Positions 11,626 to 22,000 of a stretch of DNA of 64,000 nucleotides are shown here, in pieces. This DNA comes from Hydractinia symbiolongicarpus (lineage: Eukaryota > Cnidaria > Hydrozoa > Anthoathecata > Hydractiniidae). The number at the start of each line of letters is the position of its first letter. Positions within the stretch are counted from its first letter, which is position 1. The stretch covers positions 20,274,501 to 20,338,500 of the forward strand of contig NC_079880.1 in assembly GCF_029227915.1 (NCBI RefSeq). Reading direction: 5' to 3'. Position numbers and translations under genes: made by a program. Under the pieces are notes generated by a model, which saw only the letters and a program-made list of their open reading frames with translations, searched no databases and was not told the DNA's origin.

Positions 11626-12017
11626 GTTCCAGGCATGAACTTTAAAAACTGCCATAACGGCTATTTTTATAGCAACCCATTTCATAAAAATCATTATTTG
11701 GCTTAACTTACCAAGTAAAAATAGCTGCTGCTATATAGTAATTTTTTGCAGCTTCAAATAGTAAATATTATTAAATTCTACCAACACTAAACTTTGTAGA
11801 AAGAAAAATCGTAAAAACAAACAAACTTACCCTTGAGTAGTATTATGGTTTAATCTGCCTAATTCCATAATAAAAATGAAATTAGCATTTCTGGAGTGAA
11901 CCATCCACAAAAGCCAATCTCTAGTCTTTCAGAATAAGAGAAACCAAAAAATAATATTTTTTTAAATCTGTGGCTATAAAAATAGCCGTTGTGACAGTTT
12001 AAGTTCATGTCCGGAAC
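11626..12017. repeat. Inverted repeat between convergent genes
   Basis: The arm at 11626-11673 (GTTCCAGGCATGAACTT, then AACGGCTATTTTTATAGC) recurs in reverse complement at 11972-12017 (GTTCCGGACATGAACTT, then AACGGCTATTTTTATAGCC). GGCTATAAAAATAGCC at the inner end is itself palindromic. Loop about 300 bp. It occupies the gap between the 3' ends of the C2H2 gene and the transposase. Confidence 0.75.
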
Positions 12018-12025
12018 TTTTGGGT

Positions 12026-12496
12026 TTACTGAGTCTCCTTTCTTTTCGGTAATGGAGTGTCATCAATGATGTTAAATTTACTGCTTGTCTCCTGAACATT
12101 CCCAGCAATAGGTCTTACGGAAAATTGAGCTTTGATGATATTATCATTATACCCAACATCTCTTACAGAAGGATTGTCACGACGAGATCCAATTGCACAT
12201 TGTCTACCAAAATAGTTTTCTAAGTCATCCTGGCAAAATCTTTTTGAAAGAATATATGGTACACCATGCTCTAAAAGGAATTAAACAACTTCTTTGATTG
12301 AATTGACTGTAATTTTTAGTCCTTCGTGTGTCTGCCAAGAAATAAACATATTTGATTTTGCATTTTTTATAAAGTTTCCGTCACGCTTTTCAATAGATTC
12401 TTTCCATAATGTATAATAGGAAAGGAAATCATCCAACCATGCAAAATGTACATTATCAACAGACTCATAAGGCTTTAAAAATGGCTTTCTTTTCAA
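12026..12496 (-). pseudogene. P-element/THAP9-like transposase, C-terminal part
   Basis: Reads from LKRKPFLKPYESVDNVHFAW through WLDDFLSYYTLW and SWQTHEGLKITVNS, then after a frame change near 12281 through FCQDDLENYFGRQCAIG and RRDNPSVRDVGYNDN to the stop at 12026. The FCQD-LE-FG and NP-R-YN motifs are typical of the C-terminal region of P-element/THAP9 transposases. The insertion point of a non-LTR retroelement marks its upstream edge, at 12497. Because the DDE core is missing on both sides of that insertion, the host transposon copy was probably already internally deleted. Confidence 0.8.
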
Positions 12497-14691
12497 CTTT
12501 ATTATTATTATTATTAAACAATATTTATACAGGATTTTTTACACTTCAGTAAAATGAACTACTGCTATCATCGTGTGTCCTGTCAGTAAAAATATATAAA
12601 AGAAAGAAAAATATAAGCAAAAACTATTATCTACTAAATAACCACTCATGAGTTAGCTAAAAAATTAATATAAAACGCATGTACCAAGAAAAAAGAAAAA
12701 GAGAAAAAAGAAAAATGTGAAACTAGAATGCGCAAAAGTTAGAAACAGAAGCTACTTTAATAATTACTAAAAACATATAAAACATATTTTAAAAGCGAAT
12801 ATTTACATAAAATGTTGATAAACTAATTTTTTGAACTGAAATAAGTTATCGCAACAACGTATTTTTAATGGTAAGTCATTGTATAATGCTGCACCAAGAT
12901 ATTTGAAGGATCTTTTTCCGAACTCTAATTTTATACGTGGTAATTTCACTAACATATTTCGATTCCGTGTGTTAATTGAATACTCGTTGATAACAAAATA
13001 CTTATTGAAATTTTCGCAGACAGTGCTCGTCAGACAGCTTTTTACCAAAAAGCATGCCCGTCCTTTCATCTTTCCTTCAATACTCCCAATCGTATTTTTT
13101 CCTCCAACTATTTGTCCGGCTCGATTTTCTATTGATTGTAACTTTTTTCGTTGGGTCATCGTTAATTTTAAATTTAAAAGAGAACTATACAACAAAATGG
13201 GTTCAATTACCATCTGATAGATTTTATAAGCAGCTTCAAAACTCAGAAATGGTCGCATTTTTCTAAGAAGGTTCAATCTTCCGGCTGCTTTCTTATATGA
13301 CTTCTCGAAATTATCAACCAGGGTTAGTGACGAATCCAGTTCGTTTCCCAAATATATGTAAGACGTGGAATGATGAATAGGTTGACCCTGCATTGCCAAT
13401 TGGATTGTATTTTTGGTATTTTTACGGGATAATCTTTTAGATGTTCCAAATAGCACAGTTTCTGTTTTTCCTTTCTTTAGATTCAGTATGAGTTCGTTAT
13501 CGTTCAAATAAGTGGATACGTTTTCTAATTCATCGTTCAATGTTGTTTCTATTATATAGGGGTCAGCATTTGCAACATAGATGACGGTATCGTCAGCAAA
13601 TTGAATACACTTACTTTTCTCAAGGTGTTCCGAGAAGTCATTAAAAAATATCAAAAATAGTATAGGACCGAGTATCGATCCTTGCGGCACTCCACTTACA
13701 ACATTAAAACTTGCTGATGTTCGATTGCCAACTTCAACAACTTGTGATCGGTTAAAAAGATAATCTGTAAACCACAACAATTCTACATTGTCAACACCGT
13801 ATGATGAAAGACTACATCGTGACTAATCGTATCGAACGCTTTACTTAAATCTAGGAATAGCGCTCCAACTAACTTTCCGTTCTCGGCAGCTTGTCTTACT
13901 TCGTCAACAAGTAGTGTTGTTGCAAGATGTGTTGAACGTTTAGCTCTATAGCCAAATTGGGAGTCATTTAGTAATTTCTCATTTTCTAAAAATTCCATTA
14001 ATTGTGTGTGTACTGCTTTTTCCAATAATTTAGAGAGTATTGGCAACACTGAAATTGGACGATAATTTTCAGGTTTGTTTGTGTCTCCTGATTTAAAAAG
14101 TGGGACGATCTTTGCTTGTTTCCATGCGTTCGGAACTGTACTGGAGCGTAAAGACTGGTTAATAATGTGATGTAACGGAACAATTAAATGTTGCGCACAA
14201 TCTTTAAGCATTCCAGGAGGGAGTTCATCAAGCCCAGTGGATTTCTTTCTCTTTAATTTCTTTTTAAGAAAATCCTTAATAAAAACTTTAGACACATCTT
14301 GAAAATTAAAAGATTTTCTAGTTCTGGAGCAAATGTGATTTGGCGGTTTCCAGATAAAGTTCTTCAATTTAAATGTGGATGACTTCAGATTATTTACGAC
14401 TGTTGAAAAGTAATCACGGAAGGCATTGGCGCGAGCTTGATTATCTTTCTCGTTATTAGTAGCATTTTTTGTGTTAGCCTATGTCGGAAATATAGTTTTC
14501 ACTGCTTTCCAGAAAGCTTTGGGATTTGTGCGGTTTTCGTCTATTAAGTTCTTGTGATGTTTAGCCTTAGCGTTTTTTTGCATATTGTTGCATTTATTTC
14601 TTAAGTCCTTATATTTCCTCCAATCACTTGCACTGTTGCTTTTTCTAGCCTTTCGTAAAAGTTGATCACGCTGGTTCATTATTGATTTCAA
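12497..14691 (-). mobile_element. Non-LTR retrotransposon (APE-type, CR1/L2-like), 5'-truncated, nested in the P-like transposase
   Basis: The element ends at low coordinates in (TAA)n (minus strand; TTATTATTATTATTATTA at 12499-12516), the microsatellite tail of several non-LTR clades. TTTCAA flanks both sides (12491-12496 and 14686-14691) as a possible target duplication. It carries the reverse transcriptase described separately and a 3' UTR of about 300 bp. The clade assignment is by general RT appearance only. Confidence 0.75.
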
Positions 14692-14706
14692 GTTAGTTGT
14701 TTGCAC
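12803..14706 (-). pseudogene. Non-LTR reverse transcriptase, nearly intact
   Basis: The N-terminal linker (14479-14706: NQRDQLLRKARKSN; NPKAFWKAV) precedes the RT fingers (13783-14367: NYRPISVLPILSKLLEK; FLDLSKAFDTISHD) and the palm/thumb (12803-13780: GVPQGSILGPILF; catalytic FADDT at about 13590; YLGNELD). Breaks are a stop near 14479 and a one-base shift near 13790, so few changes separate it from an open frame and the insertion looks fairly recent. The first few residues of the linker frame overlap the flanking target site. Endonuclease and ORF1 are missing because of 5' truncation. Confidence 0.85.
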
Positions 14707-15566
14707 TCTAACCGATGACTTTGAATGGTTAATTTTATGCGTTCAGGAGAGGTGAATTTGATAGGTGCTTTTAACTTTGCTGGTTCAAGAATTTTTGTTT
14801 CCTTCTAGGCTGTAGATGATTTAAATGTAACTTTATGTGCTGTACATTTAGCACAAGGATTAGGTTTCACAGGCAAAGTTAAAATACTGCAAACATTTGA
14901 GCGATAATTTTGATCTGGGTGAAGATTTGACTTGAATGATTTTTGTTGAAATGTCAAATAATCAAACTTTTTGGGAATAACATGCTTTTGAAAGGATAAT
15001 TCCCTGCTATTAGCACAATCTGGTGCAGCAATACCAACACATAATTTATAACCATTAAGTTCTGCTATAAAATTTGAAAAGGTGATTTTGTAAAAAGACT
15101 TTTTATAGGAGGTGTACAATTCATGATCGCTAGGTAACATCCATCCAAATATTCTCAATGAAAACGAGAGAGATTGATCAATGAATATTTCATACTTTGG
15201 GATGATATGGCCAGATGAAGTACAAGTAACAATAACTAGTGTGTCTTGAATGTCAAAATGCCAACAGCTGCTTAATGACAGTTTTGAAATTCGTTGACCG
15301 AAGTCAAAGAAGTTTCTATATATAGTATAGTGGTTGGAGAAGGTGGCGGTGAAAGATCTTGAATAATATTAAAATCTTCCCGTGTTTGAATTGAAGTGCT
15401 TGATCGAGGAGCTTTTGAAGTGGTTTGACCAATACTTTTTTGTGGAAGATTGAGATGAGGTAGCTCTCCTTCTTTCAAGCTTTTGCTGTAAACATTGAGA
15501 TAAACATTGTCTCAATTTTTTTAAATATTTACATTTCCCATTTCTAACATTCTCATTTAAAATCAC
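14692..15566 (-). pseudogene. P-element/THAP9-like transposase, upstream part
   Basis: Minus-strand blocks run from about 15566 through a Ser/Thr/Pro-rich linker (15272-15478), then VIPKYEIFIDQSLSF-like sequence, RIFGWMLPSDHELY and CSILTLPVKPNPCAKC (14805-15158), and SPERIKLTIQSHRLECKQL at 14700-14760. A TAG stop at 14805 and frame changes interrupt it. The order matches the region before the DDE core of hydrozoan P-like transposases. No THAP zinc finger is recognisable upstream of 15566, and the DDE core is absent. Confidence 0.6.
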
Positions 15567-16330
15567 TAGTCTTTGTGATTTTGTGTTAAAAATGAAATCT
15601 AATCAACCACCCTTATGCCACATATACTCGATATCGAATGAAGATTAAAAATATTGTCTTTCCTATAACAATTTATAGTTCTTTTTTAAACAATGTTTTT
15701 GCTTCCGTACCTGTGTACGTCCCAATGTATTCAGGGGAAGATCAACGTTACTTATCACGCTACTAATTCGTAGCCTCACTAATAAGATGAACTATTCTTG
15801 GAAACAGGCAGCGTGGTGTTTTCACATGAACCATGGGAAGTGATATAGGGTTAAATTTGTTCTGTCTGCCAAAGTGCAAGAAGGGTGACTGGCTCCATGG
15901 TAACTTTAATATGGCTTTCTAAATATCCTTTCCAAACTTTTTGTTCCTTTTCGTCATTGTCTCTTCCTTAGCAATACTTGAAGTATGTACTCAAACATTC
16001 CAAAACATTTATTCGATTCCTTAATGTTTACTATGAATTTTTTTTATTTATTTACCATTCAAAATTGGGCATTTTTATAAAAAATCGTTACTCATATACC
16101 CCATTCACACGTAACAAAACTAGTTTAAATTAAATTGGTTTTTCTTAAACTGATTTTTATTAAAAGTTGGTTTTTACACACATAGAAGCATTTGTGAGTT
16201 TTCTGGTACCTTATTCCTATGCGAGTTCTTTGGGAGCAGTAAAAGATTGCTTTTTTGCAAGTACTTTGAAAGTAAGTACTTTTTAAATTTGATATTGCAA
16301 TTTAACGTGGTCCCAGAAAACTGCATTTTT
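15567..16330. other. Non-coding stretch
   Basis: No coding region. It contains the possible right terminus of the P-like element (15717-15728) and a dispersed repeat at 16097-16183. Confidence 0.5.
16097..16183 (+). repeat. Dispersed repeat, inverted partner at 42350-42445
   Basis: CCATTCACAC, AACTAGTTTAAATTAAA and CTTAAACTGATTTT are shared in order with the reverse complement of 42350-42445. Both copies look like the end of the same short AT-rich element. Confidence 0.65.
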
Positions 16331-16335
16331 GAAGA

Positions 16336-16781
16336 GCATGTGAAATGTAACAAAGACAGTTTTGTGAGACCGTTTGTGTGTATGAAAATGTAACTCAGGC
16401 AGTTTGTGGGACCAGTTGCAAGTATGAAAATGAAACTTAGCCAGTTTTGTGGTAACATTTGCAAGTATGGAAATGTAACTTAGCCAGTTTTGTAGGACTT
16501 TTTGAAAGTTTGAAAATGTAACTTAGCCAGTTTTGTGGGACTGTTTATGGAGTATGGAAATGTAACTTACGCAGTTTTGTGGGACCGTTTATGGAGTATG
16601 GAAACGTAACTTAAACAGTTTTGTGGGACCCTTCATGGAGTATGGAAACCTAACTTAGACAGTTTTGTGGGACGGCTCATGGAGTATGTAACTTAGGCAG
16701 TTTTGTGGGACTGTTTATGGAGTATGGAAATGTAACTTAGGGAGTTTTTTGGGACCGTTCATAGTATGAAAATGTAACTAA
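16336..16781 (+). repeat. 44-bp minisatellite, about ten copies
   Basis: The unit is approximately GTATGGAAATGTAACTTAGG followed by CAGTTTTGTGGGACCGTTTA and TGGA. Successive GTATGG starts at 16596 and 16640 fix the period at 44 bp. The left copies are more diverged than the right ones. Some copies have small deletions (for example near 16685). Confidence 0.85.
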
Positions 16782-17312
16782 TGTAAAAACACGATAAAAT
16801 ACTAATTCAGTCAAAGAATTATTTCTTGACAAACTTGACTTGTTGCAGCAATTTCAAATAGGATGTTTAATATGGATGAGCGTATCGTGTGTCAAACATG
16901 TGTTTTTCTTGTGTTGTTTTAGCAAACTTTTAACAGTTTTAAAATTATTTTCCTCGGAAAAATTTTAAATAAAACTGGTACTATGCTGTTATTTTATCTC
17001 GATGGAGTCCCAAGAATTCTACCATTTTAGGGTCAAATTTTTAAGCTGGGTGGGTGCATGCGTGGACTTAAATATGGGTTTTACGTATGGCAAGAAAAGA
17101 CTAAACTGAATTATTCTCTTGTGATGTGACATTGTGAACTACAATGAGCTAAAATTATAAAGTGTTTTTCTAACTACATCCAGCTACAACTACGCTCCAG
17201 AAAAAGTAAGGAAAATCAATACATTCTTAAACATATACAAATTGTTTTCAGGATTTCTTTGCAACCTATTTTGCAGCTTAAACATTTAATCTTCGCATGA
17301 AACCAAAAATAC
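16782..17312. other. Non-coding stretch
   Basis: Nothing recognisable on either strand. Confidence 0.5.
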
Positions 17313-18664
17313 TTGCAAAAGAACAAAAACATTCTTTTTTATGTTGACAAACGATACAGTCAAAACGAAATGGAAAGCCATCTAAGAAAATTAATGGTAA
17401 AACTTGACGAACACCCTTACGTGCCGTCGTTTCTTTCCTGTCTGCCGCCGAAAAAATGGAGAAGCATACAGTGTCCAGCAGACGTGCAGACCAAATTGTT
17501 AAAGAGCAAAGACCTTAGTTTTCTGCTGGAGGTGACACCCTCTATTTGTTGAAGCAATTTGTTTAAAGTTTAAATTTTGATTAAAATTTTTTAACTACCA
17601 CAGTGACTACTTTTCACGATGTAATGAAATGATGTGGCCTAAACTTTTTAATTCATATACACGTCTTAATATCAATATGTAAAGGGTATTTGAAGTCAAG
17701 CCTTTGAACATAAGGGTTACATTTTTTAGTGCAATATAAAAAAATGTTTGCTAATCTATCTTTCGAAACACTTTTAAAATACATAATAATAAAAAAAATC
17801 AATTAAAGCTTATATAAGAAACTTATGTATTTAAGAACAAAATAAATTATGTATGATACATGGTTGCTTCTTTAAAGGATCTCAAACGGAGAAGGTGAGC
17901 ATGCTTCGCAATTTTATGCCACTATCAGCTAGCATGGTTGCATTAAAGGGCACCTTCATAGCTGGTGGCTCTAGTTGCCAAAATACTAAATGTGTTCACG
18001 TACAAACCATGTTATCGCACCTCGTCAAAGTCATAAATGAAACAAGCATAAAAAACTTACGAAATCTTATTATTGATCAACCACAGACAAGAGTTACAAA
18101 TGGTTACTGCTACACGAATCGGGAACATTAGGCAATATATGATTGAAAAATACTTATGCCTGCGGTATGTTGATGTGTACATTGAAAAGAATATCAATGG
18201 TGTGTTTGTAACAGGAAAAGGGGTTTATAATCTTTGTAAAAGTTATGGCCAACAATCAATGAATTATGCATTCAACATCTAATCAATCAATAAATATGTT
18301 AGTTATTGAGCTTTCTCACCGATGAAAACCATTTCCGCGAGAGATTAAATCAATTTTAGCATACAAACTTAAAGTTGTTGAAACTTTGAATATCAGCAAT
18401 CCAACCTGGAGTATCGTCTGGCACCAAGGGAGCAGATTATCAGCGTTTAAAGGAATTTCAACGATAAAATTGGAGAAAGAAAGAATTAGAAATGCAAAAA
18501 CTTAATCGCTTTTGGACTATAAAGTTGACAATGAAGCTAAAATTCGATCAAATATTACGTTCAGTGCTTCCGATTTCGATAGAAATGCTTCCTTTTGCCA
18601 ATAAAGGATGGTACATTCAGCTTGCTATTGACAAGGGAGGATGTTTGATTGATGTATCACTTTA
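17313..18664 (+). pseudogene. Uncharacterised coding fragments, probably one multi-exon gene
   Basis: Three blocks read as protein on the plus strand. The first, 17313-17552, has MESHLRKLMVKLDEHPYVPS, then FLSCLPPKKW and a possible donor GTGACA after LLE. The second, 17878-18282, has a possible acceptor TTTAAAG, EKVSMLRNFMPLSASMVALK, DQPQTRVTNGYCYTN, then after a one-base shift near 18125 IRQYMIEKYLCLRYVDVYIE and YGQQSMNYAF. The third, 18375-18664, has SNPTWSIVWHQGSRLSAFKG, and after breaks GWYIQLAIDKGGCLIDVSL with a stop. I do not recognise the family. The many frame breaks argue for an old transposon-derived or duplicated gene rather than an active one. Confidence 0.4.
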
Positions 18665-19297
18665 AAGATTGTATTTATTATGTCTCACTAAAGTACAGAA
18701 TTTGTAGAGAAACTGTTAAAAAAGATGTATTTAAGTGACAAAAGTTGTAGCTGGAAACCTGGATCCTCATTCACTTTAATCCAAGACTTATATTCCATTT
18801 TGCTCTTACCGCGGACCGAATAACGCGAATTTTTGTTTTTTTGTTCCGCTATAAAACATCGTTGCTTTCCAGAGGGTAACGTTACGCTCTCTTCGAGATC
18901 TAAAACCCGGGATATAAATTAGTGTAAAGACGGAATTTCAACGTTCACTCCAAACTTGTCATCGTCTACCTGCCATTGTTTATAGCGCATTTAGATTACA
19001 TTTATAAAGTTAAGGGATACTATTTTTTTCCTCGCGCAGCAAGCCCCAAATCCTCTATTTTTTAAGGGATTCAGACAATGTGAAAAGTGCGGCTAGCGCT
19101 TATTTTGACATTTTTTTCTTGACCCACACCCCTCAGGCTGTAGAGTACTGGCAAGAGATGCTGTTTGGCTATTTAGAAAAATGATCAAACAATCCCTCCT
19201 CCACTAAATGTCCATGATTGACTTAACTCTGCAAAAAATTTCTATAATAGAAAAAGTAACTCTAGTATCATTTTTGCGAGTTTAAATTTTTTTTGTA

Positions 19298-19590
19298 AGG
19301 TGGAGTACATATTCTCCACGGATGGTGTCGCCATCCCAACAACAGAATATCAGAAACAACACTATTCGCTGTATGAAGACTTTTAAACTGGTAAAGTGCA
19401 TCGCGGGATGTATGTTAAATTTCATGGTAGAACACGAAGACCAAAAAGAGGTTCCGTTATGTTGCCTTTGCTGGAAGACAAGACGCTGTTTCAAATTAGA
19501 ATTGATAGTGACAAGAATGAAAATATAAAGTATGAAGAGCAATTTAAAGAAGATACAGCAGTTGTTTGCTCAAGTAAGCTTGTAAGTTTT
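19298..19590 (+). pseudogene. Uncharacterised exon-like fragment
   Basis: Plus-strand reading gives VAIPTTEYQKQHYSLYEDF, a stop, then GKVHRGMYVKFHGRTRRPKR and LPLLEDKTLFQIRIDSDKNE, ending at a possible GTAAGT donor after SSKL (about 19582). The in-frame TAA at about 19386 breaks it. It may be related to the unknown gene just upstream. Function not known. Confidence 0.35.
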
Positions 19591-19691
19591 TAGTTGGTTT
19601 TACTAAAATTCTAAAATATTTCATTAATAATTTGGAAACCTATAAAAACATTCTTCTTTCCTGGTGTAAATACCTTTTAGGTATAATTTAT

Positions 19692-20140
19692 ACATAGGCC
19701 TATTTTACCGTTGCTTGATTAATCGTCCTCTCTAAAGGGGCGGTTATTTGACTATAGCAAATGAGAATACTTATTTGAGTATTTTAGAAATTTTGAAACG
19801 CTAAAACAATTTTCTTCTTATAGTCATCTACAGTATGATATTTCATCTCCGAATGCCCTTGTCTATCTTTTTGTTTAAGCAGTTTTATATTTTTATTTAT
19901 TCAAGTATAGGAAATTTAGCCATAAACATTTACGCTCAAGGATATGTTTTTTATACCTATTTATATGTAAGAGACATATAAATCCGCTGTTTTTATATTT
20001 TATAACCATCAGAGTTTCCTGAAAACATAACACAAAAATAAGATTTTATTTATCGAATTACCGCCTCCACCCTCTTTTGATTACGCCCACCCTGAAAGTT
20101 ATAATTTGCGTTCGGGGCGCTTAATCAAGAAATTACGGTA
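19692..20140. mobile_element. Inverted-repeat element (probable MITE)
   Basis: The left end TACCGTTGCTTGATTAATCG (about 19707) matches the reverse complement of the right end at about 20118-20140 (TACCGTAATTTCTTGATTAA then GCGCCCC). The interior has no coding region. A similar motif set flanks a small unit at 36855-37000. Confidence 0.45.
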
Positions 20141-21686
20141 GTTTGTTATGGAAAAGTCATCGAAATAATTTCACCTTGTTTTGCTAGTTGATATTTTAGA
20201 TTAATTATTTGTAACTCCTGTTTTAATTGTGTTATAGAAAAGTCATCAACATTGGAAAAACTTCATTAGAAGAATAAAAACCGTTCAAGTAAAATGAAAT
20301 CATACCGAAAATTCCATAGTAAAAACAAAAGCAGAATGTGGGCACTGTTGTGATTGAAATGCTTTTACCTTACTTTCCATTAAAGGTAACACTTATCAGG
20401 AACATAGATTTTTGCTGACGCAAGATGTAATTTATTTTATAGACTTTGAAATCAGCGTGTTAAAGAAGGACATAATTCAGAAGTATGTTACAAAGAGATA
20501 CAAATTTTACAGCGTGTAAAATTTCGATTGGATTGAGTACATACACTTACTAAAGTCTGACGTTACTATGTTTTAGAAAGCAGTTAAATTTTCTAAAAGA
20601 TCTATAAATATGCGTGGAAGAACCTGACATTACACAAGCATCTGTCACGAGGCAACAGTTTCAGCAGAATTGAATCTTATACGATTATGTACTAATCTAA
20701 AAATTGGTTCACCAGAATAACACTCTTATATTTTATCCTATTTATATTTTGTTTATTACGATTTTTTTCCTATGTGGTAAAAGTCTACTGTATCGCTTCA
20801 AACATATAATGAGATATCAATACAAATGCACAAATAAATATTCTTCAACACAAGTAATTTTTTGGTTGTTTAGCTCGATTCTACCGACATTCCTTCAATC
20901 AACCAAAACTCATGCTTACGTAACAATGAGATAATAAATTACACGGTCAGGTAAGATAATTTTAAAGAATTGTATTACTCAATTGTAGTGCTCAATTGAA
21001 GTACTCAATTTACCAATGTCTTGGATAGCAGTCTTCTAAAATTAGGTTTAGTGTAAAAATGTTATCAACAAAACAACAAAGAAAATTCCAATTTATCCTA
21101 AAATATATTCAATAAAATTTCCTTCCCTAAACTCTAATGGTTAATATCAATTCACAATGCTTTCCTTTTCATAAAGTAATACAGAAAGGATGGCCACTTG
21201 AAAAAAACTATTGGACCAGTTTTATTACCCACAAAATTGCGTTAAATAATATGTGAGTCTTAAAAATGAACATCGACTTTGTCTAACCATTGACAAAAAT
21301 AAGCATAATGTTTTTGTGCGCTTTTTAGTAGAGACCACTGCATATTCACGATATACTAATTTAATAATACTTTAGGAGTTTGTGCAGTATAATAGTTTGC
21401 AGCTACCAGGCTACCAAAGTTTTGCTTTGCAGATGTGTAGGCCATGTAAAATTGAAAATATGCTGCCAGAAATTTTTGAAATGATCAAATTATCGATCAA
21501 CCCGCATACTGATGTCAGCAAAAATTAGTTCGGGTAAGGATTTTAAAGCTGAATAAATAACCTAAGGAATTAAAGATTCTTTTCACATCTTCCCAACAAT
21601 AAATTAGAACAGGAAAAACAACAGTATTGGAGTAACTTGATATATTGGTATGGAATTTGACGTATCAAGCTTATCTTGCCAGAATC
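20141..21686. other. Non-coding stretch
   Basis: AT-rich, no coding region or strong repeat that I can support. Short ACTCAATT-type duplications occur near 20975-21010. Confidence 0.5.
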
Positions 21687-22000
21687 TTAAATAAGTTCTC
21701 TAACTACAGAATGTTCTTCAGATAACAATCTTTGTGCTTTTTCGATGTCCTTATCCGCCAAACTGTCCGTTGCCTTGTCGAATTTGTCCAAAACGTTTTG
21801 GCAAAAGTTAAATTGTTGTTGATTTCCTTTACCTTTTAGACTGACGTTGGCCAATTTCTTTTGAGATTCCAACGTTTTATCAATTTTTGACTGTTGGCTG
21901 TCTAAGAAACGTTTCAGCAACAAAGATAGCAGATGCCAATGTTTGCTCTTGGTGGCGTTGAAGTGTATCTTCCACTAGCTGTTGGATACGCGTATCGAGT
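21687..22000 (-). pseudogene. Coiled-coil, Gag-like or transposon accessory protein fragment
   Basis: From about 22000 the minus strand reads RIQQLVEDTLQRHQEQ, then after a frame change near 21910 DSQQSKIDKTLESQKKLANV, KGKGNQQQFNFCQNVLDKF and a Glu/Lys-rich tail ending at 21687. Proteins of this type (a K-rich GN-QFxFN motif and helical repeats) accompany cnidarian retroelements. Identification is by resemblance only and no partner domains are nearby. Confidence 0.4.

Larger units (their letters stand above)
10013..15728. mobile_element. Candidate P-like DNA transposon with two convergent genes and a nested retroelement
   Basis: TACATTGGGACG at 10013-10024 has its exact reverse complement at 15717-15728. 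Between them lie a plus-strand C2H2 gene (10413-about 11620) and a convergent minus-strand P/THAP9-like transposase (12026-15566). Without the inserted 2.2-kb retroelement the unit is about 3.5 kb. P-element termini begin with CA, as CATTGGGACG would. I found no matching 8-bp target duplication, and the 12-bp match could be chance, so the boundaries are tentative. The transposase identity is better supported than the ends. Confidence 0.45.

Noticed and set aside
12879-13217. Plus-strand frames across the reverse transcriptase
   Set aside because: They are antisense shadows of the minus-strand RT.
10004-15736. 8-bp target duplication for the P-like element
   Set aside because: The 8 bases outside the two 12-bp matches differ, so no duplication can be claimed.
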